From: Phyto melanocephala | Taxonomy: Eukaryota > Arthropoda > Insecta > Diptera > Rhinophoridae | Assembly: GCA_941918925.1 (NCBI GenBank) | Contig: OW799235.1 | Span: 50,391,491-50,455,490 of the forward strand | DNA length: 64,000 nucleotides | Direction of reading: 5' to 3' | Part shown: piece after piece, positions 21,458 to 32,440 of the stretch | Layout: every line of letters begins with the position of its first letter | Numbering within the stretch: position 1 is the first letter of the stretch | Notes under the pieces: generated by a model | Database searches by the model: none | The model's input: the letters and a program-made list of their open reading frames with translations, nothing else | Told to the model about the DNA's origin: nothing | Program-made: the position numbers and the translations under genes

Positions 21458-22953
21458 GTGAACCCGGAGAAGACTGAGCTAGTTCTCTTTACCAGGAGAT
21501 ACAAGGTCGAGGCGTTTAGGCGACCGATGCTTGATGGGGTAGAGTTAGCGAGCGGGGCGAAATATCTCGGTGTAGTCCTCGATAGTAAGCTGTCATGGGG
21601 ACAGAACACTCGGAAGAGGGTGAAAAGGGGCCTTAATGCCTACTACACCTGCAGGAACTCCATAGGCAAGAGTTGGGGCCTACAACCAAGGGTGGTGAAT
21701 TGGTTTTACACGACGGTGGTAAGACCCATTCTTACATATGGATGTACTGTATGGTGGGAGGTATTAGAGAAGGGTTGTTATAGGAAACTCCTCACAAAGG
21801 TCCAAAGGTGTGCTTGACTTGGCATCACTGGTGCTATGAGAAGCACACCTCAGGTGTCTTTGGACACCATTCTCGGCACTATGCCTATAGAGTTTTGGGT
21901 GAAGGGAATGGCGGCAAGGAGCTTGTTTAGGCTAGGTGAGTCAGGGTTGGGTAGAATACTTAACATATGCCACACTAGAATTTTATGGGAAACTGGTCTC
22001 CAGGATTGTGTGCGATGTCAGGGTAATTTGACAGACTACAAGGTCACAGAGATCAGTTTTGTTAGGACACCCCCGCTGATAATTCCGGATAGGGATTGTT
22101 GGGTAGGATCTGACAGACTGTTTGAGGGGTGTGCAGTCTTTACGGATGGATCGAAGATGGATATAGGCACAGGGGCAGGTGTCTATATTATGGGAGAGAA
22201 CATAAGGAGGTCTTACAAACTTTCTGATAACTGTAGTGTGTTCCAAGCGGAGATCTGGCTATCTATAAGACGACGGATCTTATATTTGAACATGTTTCAG
22301 GGGGTATGGAGGTTACTCTATACGTTGACAGTCAGGAGGCGCTCGAAGCCTTGAAGGGACATTATGTCAAATCTAGGTTAGTTGAGAAGTGTAGGAGGGC
22401 ACTCCATAGGATCATGAACCTCTTCGATGTCAGACTCTGTTGGGTACCAGGGCACAATGGAATCGTCGGCAATGAAATTGCTGACGAACTTGCGCGCGGT
22501 GGATCGACAATGGTTTCGACGAGCGTATAGGACATGGTGAGACCTCCGTTAGGATACTATCTGACAGGACCGATATGGCGTGGAGGGACAGAAGAGACTG
22601 CAGTGTGTCAAAGGCTTTATGGCCCAGGTTGAACTCAGCGGACTCTACGGTTCTTCTGGGCCTGGGTAGGGTATGTCTGAGGGCCACTATTGGTTTTAAC
22701 AGGGCACTGTCCTGTGAGGGCTAGGAATAGTAAATGGGATCGCAACACTCCGGATTATTGTAGGACGTGTGAAAAGCTGGAAACTGTGGAACACATTGTC
22801 TGTCACTGCCCAAGGCTACAGAATCACAGGCTAAAGTGGTTAGGTAAACGATTCCACGATGAGTTGGGTGATGTTTCGAAGTGCAAGCTGGGGAATATTA
22901 TCGGATTCATCATAGGGATCGGGTGGCTAGTGAACATGCAATGGGGCTCGTAG
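21458..22953 (+). pseudogene. LINE 2 ORF2, RT thumb, RNase H and zinc-binding tail
   Basis: Resumes after the hAT with 'VNPEKTELVLFTRRYKV', 'KYLGVVLDSKLSWGQN' and 'VVRPILTYGCTVWWEVL', then TGA at 21815-21817. 21836-22354 continues 'GAMRSTPQVSLDTIL' and RNase H 'VFTDGSKMDIGTGAGV' and 'NCSVFQAEI', then shifts frame. 22306-22530 gives 'LYVDSQEAL' and 'WVPGHNGIVGNEIADELA'. 22690-22953 gives the C-terminal 'CRTCEKLETVEHIVCHCPRL'. At least three disruptions, so it is inactive. 3' UTR 22954-23153. Confidence 0.9.
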
Positions 22954-23413
22954 AGAATATGTTTTTCTTTCTTTCTTCTATTTTATTTCCTACTTACTTA
23001 TTTTTATTATTTTCTCATGTACTATTTCTTTGGAAACTCTCTCTCTTTTCTATCTTTAATATATGAAAGGGTAACGCAATGGACCTTATTCTTCGCCGAG
23101 TGTGGGTGTAGGAGGCAAATACTGCCTTCTGCATCCCTCTTTCCTACCTACCTACGTTATTTAGGTGAGGCATAAATTTCATCCAAAGGGACAATACCCT
23201 AAATATTTAGGAGTATGAAAAATAGATGTTGACCGATTCTCAAATGTTTATTTCTGCTGGATGGACTATAAATTGTGAACAATTTGGAAAAAATTCTAAA
23301 AACTATATCGATACAAGTTCATAATTAAAAAAAGTGGGCGTTAAAGTACGCGTAGTAAAAAAAAAAGTATCCTAAATCATACCAGAGTCTTAATTATATT
23401 ATGTGAATATATA

Positions 23414-24311
23414 TCGGGTGTCCGAACTAGAACGCAATTTTTAAATTTTAAATAAAACACAGATATTTAAAAAATCGTGAAACTTTATTATATCGTAGAC
23501 AGAATGAGGTTATGTATGGAACAATATATCGTGCAGATGGCCGCCGCGGCTTTGCTGGCACACACGCGATCTTTTAATGAAATTTGCAATGACCTTTTTG
23601 CATAAATGCTGCGGTATTTCATTAATGCAGCGTCCAATTTCCTCTTTTAAGGCTTGAGTCGTCGTCGGCTTATTCGCGTAAACCATCGACTTCAAAAATC
23701 CAAAGAAAAATATCTAAAGATGTTAAATCACATGATCTAGGCGGCCAATTCTGGTCTCCAAAACGCGAAATAACACGACCGGGAAATGACTGATGCAGCA
23801 ATTGAATTGTTTCTCTGGCTGTATGACATGTTGCGCCATCTTCTTGAAACCACATGCCCTCCACATTCATTTCTTCAATTCTAGGCAAGAAAAAACTGGT
23901 TATCATTTCACGATACCGAACACCATTGACTGTTTGCGCTTGACCTGCCTCATTTTCATAAAAAAAAGGTCCAATGATTCCTTCAGTCCAAAAACCACAC
24001 CACACAGTGACACGTTGAGGATGCATTTGCTTCTCGTGAATCACTCGAGGATTTTCTTCACCCCAAATGCGACAATTCGAAGCCATCAAGATGGAAATGG
24101 GATGATCGCAATTTTCGAACTGTAGCCGCAAAACTTTCACCATTTTGGTAAAACAATTTCACAATGAGAATGCGTTGTTCATTCGTGTAGCCCTCCATTT
24201 TTACTAACCTCGTACCTTCTACTAGCAAACAATAACAATTGTTCAAATGTCAAACAATGACACTTCGAATGGCGCCAAATTTAAAAATTGCGTTCTAGTT
24301 GGGACATCCGA
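23414..24311 (-). mobile_element. Mariner element, DD41D (rosa)-like, deleted
   Basis: 898 bp between TA dinucleotides (23412-23413 and 24312-24313). TIRs read TCGGGTGTCCGAACTAGAAC at the left and the reverse complement of TCGGATGTCCCAACTAGAAC at the right, continuing through 'gcaatttttaaa'. A full element of this group should be about 1.3 kb, so roughly a third is missing. It lies in a decayed dispersed repeat whose phrase 'aaaaatagatgttgaccgat' occurs on both sides (about 23218 and 24364). Confidence 0.9.
23510..24200 (-). pseudogene. Mariner transposase, DD41D-like, internally deleted
   Basis: On the minus strand the N-terminus 'MEGYTNEQRILIVKLF' (from about 24198) runs to 'TVRKLR', then jumps by deletion to a scrap near the first catalytic Asp ('SHFHLDGF'; the Asp itself is gone). 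A frameshift follows, then 'CRIWGEENPRVIHEKQ', 'RVTVWCGFW', the second Asp in 'WFQEDGATCHTA' and the third in 'CDLTSLDIFLW'. Counting gives 41 residues between these Asp, the spacing of rosa-type mariners. A second frameshift near 23690 precedes the C-terminus 'NFIKRSRVCQQSRGGHL'. Not functional. Confidence 0.85.
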
Positions 24312-24313
24312 TA

Positions 24314-25563
24314 TAACGCCTACCTGGGGGGGCGTGAAAAAAAGCGAGGCGTTGAAGGGTATGAAAAATAGATGTTGACCGATTCTCAGACCTACCCGAT
24401 ATGCACACAAAATTTCATGAAAATCGGTCAAGCCATTTCGGAGGAGTTTAATAACAAACACCAAGCCACGAGAATTTTATATATTAAATTTTGTAAAACT
24501 GTATTGGCACCTAGAAGTTAAATTTAAATAAAAATTATCTTCCTATAATGAAAAATATATTTAAAATCTTTCAAATGATACCAATATTGTCCATATCCCA
24601 GCAAAAAAAAAAATTGGAAGTACTGCAAAGCGAATCACATTTTAAAGACTTCTAAATTATTTGTGTAAAAGCAATAATTATAAATGACTCCCTAAATGCG
24701 AAACAATTTGTCATAAATGATGTGCTTAAAAATGAATGCAACATGATGCAGAATTTCTTATACAATTCATATAAACAAATAACATTAACTCACGTAACAG
24801 CAGATGCTTTTCGCCATTTATGCATGAGTTCTGTGCAGTTGTTAAAATAGAATGCAGTTCATTATAATATTCATGTAAACACATGATCTCCAATGACACG
24901 CTAATGTTAAAATCATTAGTGTTTTCACTTAAATTTAATCACTTCGTTACCAGTTGAACCCCTGCAAATTCACTTCTTTGTCATAGATTTTTTTGCTGGG
25001 ATATGTTGAGAAATGTAGTAAAAATTTTAAATCCATATAAAAGTTAACACTACTTAATTTTGGAAGTAATAAACAAAAAGTGAATGACCAAATTGTTTGC
25101 ATAAATATCAAGTAATAAAATTTTAATAGAATTAAAGTAAGCAAAAATAGCAACCTATTTAGAAAACTAACAGCAAAATTTTAAACAAATTAATTATTGA
25201 TTTTGCAATTCATTTCTAGAATAAAATAACAATAACAAAAATTACTGTAGTAAGCAGAATAATATAACGAAATAATAAATACCAATATTGTGAACTACTA
25301 GAATAAGCAAAAACCTAAATAGAATTAAGTTTATAGATTAGCAAAATTAAATTGTTATTTCACGTTATTTATACGTGTAATAAAGAAGTAATAAAGAGAT
25401 GTATGTGTGTGTTTTTTTAATTCTAATAAAGGAATTCGTTAATTTCTACGTAGTAGGAAATAATGAAATCAGCATTATAAAAAAATAATAAAAACTAACA
25501 AAGGTGCAACAAATATTGTGAACTTTACAGCAAAATTCAATATAATTTGATAAGTTAAATATA
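24314..25563. other. Tail of a dispersed repeat, then AT-rich sequence
   Basis: 24314-24480 finishes the repeat interrupted by the mariner and LINE nest ('gaaaatcggtcaagccattt', 'gagaattttatatatt'), resembling the tail of the repeat at 3992-4668. 24480-25563 is very AT-rich with no recognisable coding, RNA or terminal-repeat signal. Confidence 0.5.
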
Positions 25564-25700
25564 AACAAGTAAGAGCGCTATATTCGGCCGTGCCGAATCT
25601 TATATACCCTTCACAACGTGTAGTCATGCAATAACAATAGTTTGTATCACCATTCATCTCATATGAAATACGTACATACTTAAAAAAACATACATATGGG
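25564..25700 (-). mobile_element. DINE-1-like Helentron, 3' end (copy e)
   Basis: Minus-strand 3' terminus: reading rightward on plus, AACAAGTAAGAGCGCTATATTCGGCCGTGCCGAAT, then 'atacccttcacaacgtgtag' and 'gtttgtatcaccattcat'. It matches copies b (27421) and a (62920, inverted) closely for ~130 bp. The other end of this copy was not found; it may include the motif-repeat region up to 27420. Confidence 0.75.
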
Positions 25701-27420
25701 CAATCCGAAAATTTTTAAACCAGAAGCAAAAATTTAAAGTTGCCCAAATTCCAAATGTTTGTTAATGAAATAATAGGATACATATTCAAGCTTCAAAATA
25801 TATAAGCAATAAGGTTTTACGGTGGTTTGTTTGTCCTTGGCAGAGGCTAACGTAAACGTACCTCTTGCTTTCATTTATTTTTGTAAAAAAGGGTATTTAT
25901 TTTCTACGGTCAAAAAATTTGACAAAACAGTCGTTTCAGTATTTAGCGTTAAGCAAAACTTTAATTTGTTTAATTTTCTTTTATTTAAGATAAAAATCAT
26001 ATTTGTTAATTATCTAATATATATTAACAATTTGAACTAAAAATGGGTACTCTGTGTGTAACGTCCGTAACGGAAAATAGGGTTTTTTAAGTTTAACAGA
26101 ATGAATTTTAATAATTTTGTTTTCCAAACTAGCTTTATAAACAGAGTTTTTTATGCACTTTAATTGGATGAAAAAAAAGAAATACATTTATTACACTTTT
26201 TTTTTTGAAATATAAATGACAAAGTGTGTAACGTCCGTAACGGCATGAAAATACCCAAAATTTTATTTTAATATTATGAGGTTGAAGTAAGTGTTTATAA
26301 TGGATTTTCATCTGCTGAATCTGAATCTGGGCTTCAAATTGCCCTAGGTGGCCGAGAATCCGAAAAACTTAACCTCAAAGTAACAAAAAGTGTGTTTAAA
26401 TAACATGCGATCCCCCAATCTGCAACTTAAATTGAGATGAATTTCAAATTCTTCTGAAACCTAAAATAATTCTTAAAAATCAATTATTAGTAATTAATAA
26501 CCATGTTGTAAACCGCAACCCCCATGTCCCTCTTCAAATATTTGGCGGTACGCCAGCATGCAATGTTTAAGTACTGGATTTTCCGTTAGAAATTAGGAAT
26601 TTTTTTGCTACTTTGCATGGAAAAGGAGCGGTGTTGGCGCTATCGTTAAGCGAAAAGTTGGCAACTGGATAAAGCCCAAAATCTCATCTTAAAAAACGCT
26701 CGAGATTTTCACAAATTAGCAAAAAAAATGTAAATGGCGTTTTCTTAATTTACGTTAGTAAAAATTATATCAAAACTATATCTGACGAAATATCAAAAAC
26801 ATGGGTAAATGTATAAAATATTCTAGCTCTTAAATCATATCATTATTTTTCAGGCTTTCCTAATGTCAATACTATAAAAGTAGCTCGAACAGCTGGGTCT
26901 ATTAAGCATAAGATACAATGTTAAACAGTCAAATAAACAAATAAATAAATAAATGTAAGCTAATATAAGAGTAATGAAACATTCTATAATTTTTTTGTAA
27001 CTAATAAATTAATAATTACAAGTTTAAAAAGATTTTTAAATACATAAATGTTTTTTATATACACAATTTGGTTTAATGGAAAAAGTGTAACGTCCGTAAC
27101 AGACAAAAATTAAGATTTTTGCTTAACGGGACTACTTAGACTTCTTTTCTAAGCAGGATTGATATCGTCATATATTCCAATTAATTTTTTGTGTATGAAT
27201 TTTTTTTGTTTATTATGCAAAATTCGCTAAAAAATGTGTAAATGCACATAAGCCTCAATATCGACTTCCATTTTTTGTAACGTCCGTAACGGAACTTTAA
27301 GCTAGCATAACTTTTTTTCAAAAACAGTTAACCTTTAAGTTTAAAACCAGTTTTGAAGAACTCCCAAAGAACTGCATTTCATGAAAATATTCCAATGTGA
27401 ACGCCAGCTGTGTCAATCTT
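25701..27420. other. AT-rich sequence with repeated 'gtaacgtccgtaac' motif
   Basis: No coding frame with resemblance (the frame at 25822-26040 is Phe/Ile/Lys-rich AT sequence). The only structure is the spaced motif described separately. Because the motif reappears at 34538, beyond DINE-1 copy b, this stretch and 34516-34660 were one sequence before copy b inserted. Confidence 0.5.
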
Positions 27421-27536
27421 AACAAGTAACAGTGCTATATTCGGCCGTGCCGAATCTTATATACCCTTCACAACGTGTAGTCATGCAATAACAATTGTTT
27501 GTATCACCAATCATCTCATATAAAATACGTACATAT

Positions 27537-28066
27537 TGTTACGTTTATACCTTTTATAAATGTTGGATTATTTCCTTTAAATAAACCTCTTTGAGTTCTT
27601 TTATTGCAGTCAAAAACAGTTGAAATTCGTTATAAAATTAAGAGCACTTTATTTACTTAAACACACTCAAAGATTGCTTTAATATCACTTTACTTATTAC
27701 ACTTATGATTATACACTTTTATTATCAAACACACTTTGATACACACCTTACAAGCTCTACTGTAATACTGATCACGTTAGCTGTGTTGTTTGGCTATTTA
27801 TAGTAACATAGTGGTGTTCGGTAACATTCGACAAAGTTCTCGTATGTACACACTAGTACATTCGAAAACAGTTACATTTAAATTAAGACGTTAAGTAATG
27901 TGCAGGAATAATAAAAGTGCCTAAAAGTATGCTGTAATAATAACTCACATCATGTTCGAACAACAAGCGAAATAAACTAATACAAATAAAACTACAGTAA
28001 CCTTAACTGCTACAACTAAAATAAATTATAATGTAAATTAAGCTATTTAAAAATAAATCTGTAACA
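27537..28066 (-). repeat. Gypsy 1 LTR, 3' LTR in element orientation (530 bp)
   Basis: Ends TGTTACGTTTATACC.. and ..CTGTAACA. It is followed at 28067-28080 by the reverse complement of a purine-rich tract ('ctaccgcccgctta'), the place of the plus-strand primer. Compared with the other LTR it has 'cattcgacaaagttctcg' where the other has 'cattcggtaactcg'. Confidence 0.95.
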
Positions 28067-28077
28067 CTACCGCCCGC

Positions 28078-28716
28078 TTAAGCCTGTTCGTCCCGAATAG
28101 GCACAAATTCACTTTTTCCGTACTTAGCGAGGCGCTCGAGATGAACCACTTTCATATTTGATCTTGGGCTCTTGTACTTCTGTATTCTATACACGACATC
28201 ATTTATTCTTTTTATCACCTTATACGGCCCATCCCAATGAGTTTGCAGTTTAGGAGACAGTCCTTTTTTCCGTTGTGGGTTATATAGTAGAACTAGCTGA
28301 CCCTCATTAAAGCCTTCAGAATTTGCTGCTCTGTCATATCTAGCCTTCATCTTGTCGCTGGTCATTTTTATTCGGCCACGAACGAATTCATGAATTTCGT
28401 CTAAATCTTTTTGTCCCCTTGAATTATATTCTTCGTGCTCATTTATTGTCGAGGGATTAATACCGAATTCTAGATCGCCTGGCAGTTTCAGCTCGGTTCC
28501 AAACATTACTTTTGCAGGTGTTCGGGATGTAGAGTCATGAACAGCTGACCTGTATGCCAACAGAAATTTTGGTATGTGCTCATCCCAGTCCCTTTGGTGT
28601 GCACTGACCACTTTTCTCAAGTGTTCCTCCAACGTGCGGTTAAATCTCTCGACCATGCCGTCAGATTGTTGATGCAGTGGCGTAGTCCTCGTTTTCGGAT
28701 ACCGTATAGTTCGCAC
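28078..28716 (-). pseudogene. Gypsy 1 integrase C-terminal part
   Basis: Carries the integrase core Glu in 'QQSDGMVERFNRTL', then 'DEHIPKFLLAYRSAVHDST', 'TPAKVMFGTELKLPGDL', and a C-terminal GPY-like region 'LQTHWDGPYKVI' with 'VVHLERLAKY'. It overlaps the end of the upstream frame by 100 bases because of a one-base shift near 28692. The ORF stops at 28078, about 12 bases before the 3' LTR, normal for compact elements. Confidence 0.9.
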
Positions 28717-29885
28717 ATTTCCTGGAATATCGCAGATTCAAAATTTCTTCCCTGATCAGAATGTAGCTCAAGCGGAACTCCATAGCGGCACACCCAGTTG
28801 TTCACAAATGCGTTTACGACAGTTTTAGCTTCTTGGTTTGGTATTGCGTATACCTCTGGCCATTTGCTAAAACAGTCGATTACAACTAGAACGTAACGGT
28901 TTCCAGGCTTACTAACAGGAAAAGGGCCTGCTATATCCATCGCTATTCGCTCAAACGGAGCACCTGAATTGTACTGCTGCAGCGCTCCTCGACTCCGTCT
29001 TACTGGGCCCTTGGCTGCGATACATTGTGCGCAATTTGCTATCCAATCAGCAACAGATTGTTGGCATCCAACCCAATAGAAACGTTGCTTTATCTTTTCT
29101 ATGGTTTTTGTAACACCAAGATGACCACCACTTGAACCATTATGAAATTCCTTCAATACCTCTTTGACTTTAGAGGATGGCACCACAATCAGATTTGTTA
29201 TCGATTTACCATCAGTACTTTCCCATTTGCGATAAAGGCACCCGTTAATAACCTGCAGACTATTCCATAGCGCCCAGTATGATTTCATCAGTGGACTTTC
29301 CGCTGATATTTGGTTACGGGTTGGCCTTTTGTCTTCCTCCTTTGCTGACATAATTTTTGCCAGTATGGGATCGTCTCTTTGCGCCGCTGACCAGTCGTCA
29401 CTTGCCTCTATATGTGTTAGTCGAACGTCAACGACACATTCTTTTCCTTCAGCTTTTGCACAATGTTTGCACTCCAATCTGCACGGTCTTCGGGAGAGTG
29501 CATCTGCATTTCCATGTTTAGTGCCCTTTCTGTGCTCAATGCTGAAATCGTAGCTCTGGAGACGTTCAATCCAACGGGCTAGCTGTCCTTCAGATTGTTT
29601 GAATTGCAGCAACCATCTGAGTGCAGAATGATCGGTTCTTAGTTCGAAGTGTTGTCCATACAGATATTTGTGATAATGCTTTACACATTCCACAACAGCC
29701 AGAAGCTCTCGTCGTGTTACACAATAATTTCTTTCAGGCTTCGAGAGTGTCCGACTGTAGTAGCCTATGACTCTTTCTGTTCCATTGACAACCTGCGAAA
29801 GAACACCACCTATCCCGTATCCACTCGCATCGCTATCCAATACAAATTTCTCCCCAGCGATGGGATATGCCAAAACTGGTGCTAC
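28617..29885 (-). pseudogene. Gypsy 1 Pol continuation: RNase H and integrase N-terminal/core
   Basis: In frame with the upstream pol ORF after the TGA at 29886-29888, to 28617. RNase H: 'LDSDASGYGIGGVLS', 'TRRELLAVVECVKHY', 'RTDHSALRWLL', 'GNADALSRRP'. Integrase: zinc-binding H-H-C-C ('HNGSSGGHLG', 'ANCAQCIAAKG') and core Asp residues in 'MDIAGPFPV' and 'HSDQGRNFES'. The frame breaks in an A-run (plus 28692-28695), beyond which it reads nonsense to 28617. The catalytic Glu is in the following frame. Confidence 0.9.
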
Positions 29886-31649
29886 TCATAACAACTCCTT
29901 GAGCTTCTTGAATGCTTGTTCTTGTGCTTCAGCCCACAAGAATGGTCGTGACTTCTTGGTGAGCTCATGTAGACTGGCAGCGACACTGGCAAAATTCGGC
30001 ACAAAACGCCTGTAGTAGGTACAGAGGCCTAGAAAACTACGTAACTCATGAAGATTTTTCGGGCGAGGCCAGTCCTTCACAGCTTGAATTTTATCTTCGT
30101 CAGTTGATATACCATCCTCTGCGACTCGATGCCCCAAGTATTTAACCTCTTTTTGGAACAATGCACATTTCTTTGCGCTCAATTTAAGTCCAGCCACTGA
30201 TATTCGTTTAAGAACTTCTTCTAGATTTTTCAGGTGATCGTCAAAACTTTTACCCATGACAATTATGTCATCAAGATACACCAGGCATGTCTTCCAATGA
30301 AGTCCCCTTAATACGCGTTCCATTAATCGCTCGAATGTGGCTGGAGCGTTGCATAGTCCAAATGGCATCACGTTAAATTGCCATAGCCCGTCACTTGCAC
30401 TAAAAGCTGTTTTCTCCTTATCTCTATCAGATATTTCTACTTGCCAATAACCACTTTGCAGGTCTAAAGTAGAGAACCATTTTGTTCCAGCTAGCGTGTC
30501 CAGAGTGTCATCTATCCTTGGTAGTGGATAACTGTCCTTAGTAACGTCATTCAGTTTTCTATAATCGACGCAAAATCTTGTGCTGCCGTCTTTCTTTTTA
30601 ACCAAAACTACCGGTGAGCTCCAAGGACTTGAAGAAGGTTCTATTACTCCATTCTGCTCCATTTCATTGACAAGCTCTTTGACTTCATTACGTTTCGCTA
30701 GAGGAATACTTCTAGGAGCTTGTTTTATAGGCCTTGCATCGCCGGTATTTATCTGATGTTTCACAAGTGATGTTCTACCTTGATGTTGACCTTTCAGAGC
30801 GAAGATGGATGCATGTTTTCTGAGTAGCTGTTTTGCTTTATTCCTATCGGACGGCGATAATCCTTTTACCCACTTCTCTACGTAGTCTGCTAGCATCTCC
30901 TGCTCTTTGTTTGACATACTGACAGGACCCGATTTTATTTCGCAGTTAATTATTGCCTCCGCTTTAGCACATTGACCTAATTCGGACTTTGGCTTGACGA
31001 CTTTTTCACAGGCGGAAAGGTTAAGCACTCTTACAGGGACTCTTCCGTCATTTCTGGTTTTGACAAGGGCTTTCGCTGTTGTTAGGTCACTTTTTATATC
31101 TGTTTGTTCTACCACCCACAACCGGTTGTCCACACAATCTCCCTCTATACGCGCCCATACTACACTTTCTGACTGTGGTGGTATTTTCTCATATTCTGTA
31201 GCAACTAGTTTCCTTACATGCACCTTATTTTCATAACCAACATCTAGGGGTATTTCAACATTCCTCCAAATCATTACCTTCTGCCCCATGTGCAGATTAA
31301 TGCCATGAGTAATCATAAAATCTGCACCGATGATTACTTCGTCCACAATGTCGGCAACGATGAATACATGATTGACAGTTATGTTGGCAATAGTTACTTT
31401 TACGATTATTTTACCATAGACAGTAGCAGGCTCCCCAGTAGCTGTTCGCAGACTTACGCCACGTAACGGTTCGATTGTGTTCTTTACTAAATCGGGTCTG
31501 ATAATAGACTGTGATGCTCCTGTGTCTATGGTAAAAATATGCCTTCGACCATTGATATACCCACAAGCAGTAAGGTTGATATTTTTCTTCTGCATAACTG
31601 ATATGGAGATTGTGGGGCCCTCGGTTATGGAAGCTAGCTCTTGCCCCAT
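29886..31649 (-). CDS. Gypsy 1 Pol: aspartic protease and reverse transcriptase
   Basis: 587 codons from ATG 31649 to TGA at 29886-29888. Protease active site 'DTGASQSI' near residues 42-49. RT from ~330: 'NGVIEPSSSPWSSPVVLVKK', 'FCVDYRKLN', 'STLDLQSGYWQV', 'FNVMPFGLCNAPATF', the catalytic 'VYLDDIIV', and the connection 'LRSFLGLCTYYRRFV'. The TGA lies between RT and RNase H, and the same frame continues open beyond it, so it is a premature stop in what was one pol frame. The Gag-Pol boundary is in a different register, consistent with frameshifting. Confidence 0.9.
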   Translation of the reverse strand: MGQELASITEGPTISISVMQKKNINLTACGYINGRRHIFTIDTGASQSIIRPDLVKNTIEPLRGVSLRTATGEPATVYGKIIVKVTIANITVNHVFIVADIVDEVIIGADFMITHGINLHMGQKVMIWRNVEIPLDVGYENKVHVRKLVATEYEKIPPQSESVVWARIEGDCVDNRLWVVEQTDIKSDLTTAKALVKTRNDGRVPVRVLNLSACEKVVKPKSELGQCAKAEAIINCEIKSGPVSMSNKEQEMLADYVEKWVKGLSPSDRNKAKQLLRKHASIFALKGQHQGRTSLVKHQINTGDARPIKQAPRSIPLAKRNEVKELVNEMEQNGVIEPSSSPWSSPVVLVKKKDGSTRFCVDYRKLNDVTKDSYPLPRIDDTLDTLAGTKWFSTLDLQSGYWQVEISDRDKEKTAFSASDGLWQFNVMPFGLCNAPATFERLMERVLRGLHWKTCLVYLDDIIVMGKSFDDHLKNLEEVLKRISVAGLKLSAKKCALFQKEVKYLGHRVAEDGISTDEDKIQAVKDWPRPKNLHELRSFLGLCTYYRRFVPNFASVAASLHELTKKSRPFLWAEAQEQAFKKLKELL

Positions 31650-31663
31650 AGTGCTAGCTCGTT

Positions 31664-32440
31664 TTAGTTTAACGGTGACTCATTTGATGCTTTCGTGTTT
31701 GCCCGTTTGCTGTTTCTAGGTGGCGAAACAGATCTAGCCCTCTTCCTTGGTGCCTTACAATTTCGCTGAAAATGTCCACTTTTACCACAATTATAGCATT
31801 TGGCTTTACCTTGCTTCTCCTCTAGCGCCTGCATAACTGCATTTTTAATTTCGGTGACTATATCTCCGTCTTTTTCTGCGGTAATTTCGAGATTTCTCAC
31901 CTTACATATTTGCGGCTTAGAGAGTAATTTCGCGGTCTCCTGTGTCAGAGCGTATGATACGGTTTCTGCAAACGTTGATTTATGTGTGCCAAACACCGCG
32001 TGCTTTATTTCTGGATCACGTATTCCATTTACAAACGTTTCAATCTTAAACTGATCCAAAAATGGGTGATTTTCACCTGGATATGTCAGCTGCACCAAAC
32101 GCTCGATCTCCGTTGCGAAATCTTGTAACGACTCGTTAGCTCTTTGTGTTCTGCCTCGTAATTCCATTCGGTATATATCTCGTTTGTGCTCGCCGCCATA
32201 CTTACGTTGTAGTGCAACCATTATGTCATCATAGTTTTCTCTGCAGCCAATAGGTATGCTTTCCAAGACTTGCGCTGCGTTTCCTTTTAAAGCCAAAATC
32301 AACTCTATAGCCTTTTCTTCATTGCTCCACATATTTCTATTGGCAACTGTCTCAAATTGAAATTTAAAAACATTAAATGGTGCACTGCCGTCAAAAGTAG
32401 GGGCCTTTATTCTACTCGATATTTCTGGAATTATTCGCAC
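31664..32440 (-). CDS. Gypsy 1 Gag capsid-nucleocapsid ORF
   Basis: 258 codons, beginning at a GTG that is not a convincing start, so it is probably reached by frameshift from the upstream ORF. Residues ~10-180 are a Ty3/gypsy capsid-like region ('FDGSAPFNVFKFQFETVA', 'ALKGNAAQVLESIP', 'YGGEHKRDIYRMEL', 'VNGIRDPEIKHAVF'). A CCHC zinc knuckle 'CYNCGKSGHFQRNC' lies near 215-228, then a basic Arg/Lys/Ser tail. It would package element RNA into particles. It ends 15 bases before the pol ORF, in another frame. Confidence 0.85.
   Translation of the reverse strand: MRIIPEISSRIKAPTFDGSAPFNVFKFQFETVANRNMWSNEEKAIELILALKGNAAQVLESIPIGCRENYDDIMVALQRKYGGEHKRDIYRMELRGRTQRANESLQDFATEIERLVQLTYPGENHPFLDQFKIETFVNGIRDPEIKHAVFGTHKSTFAETVSYALTQETAKLLSKPQICKVRNLEITAEKDGDIVTEIKNAVMQALEEKQGKAKCYNCGKSGHFQRNCKAPRKRARSVSPPRNSKRANTKASNESPLN

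Larger units (their letters stand above)
17140..23153 (+). mobile_element. RNase H LINE (LINE 2), split by a nested hAT insertion
   Basis: 5'-truncated LINE starting near 17140 and ending with an ACCT-type tail at 23153, flanked by a 10-bp duplication ACGTTATTTA (17130-17139 and 23154-23163). The hAT at 17918-21457 interrupts it; the LINE reading frame resumes after the hAT with an 8-bp duplication. Without the hAT the LINE is about 2.5 kb. Confidence 0.9.

Noticed and set aside
29871..29873. Start codon for a separate RNase H-integrase ORF in gypsy 1
   Set aside because: It is a TTG inside a frame continuous with the upstream pol ORF; the break is a single stop codon, not a new gene.
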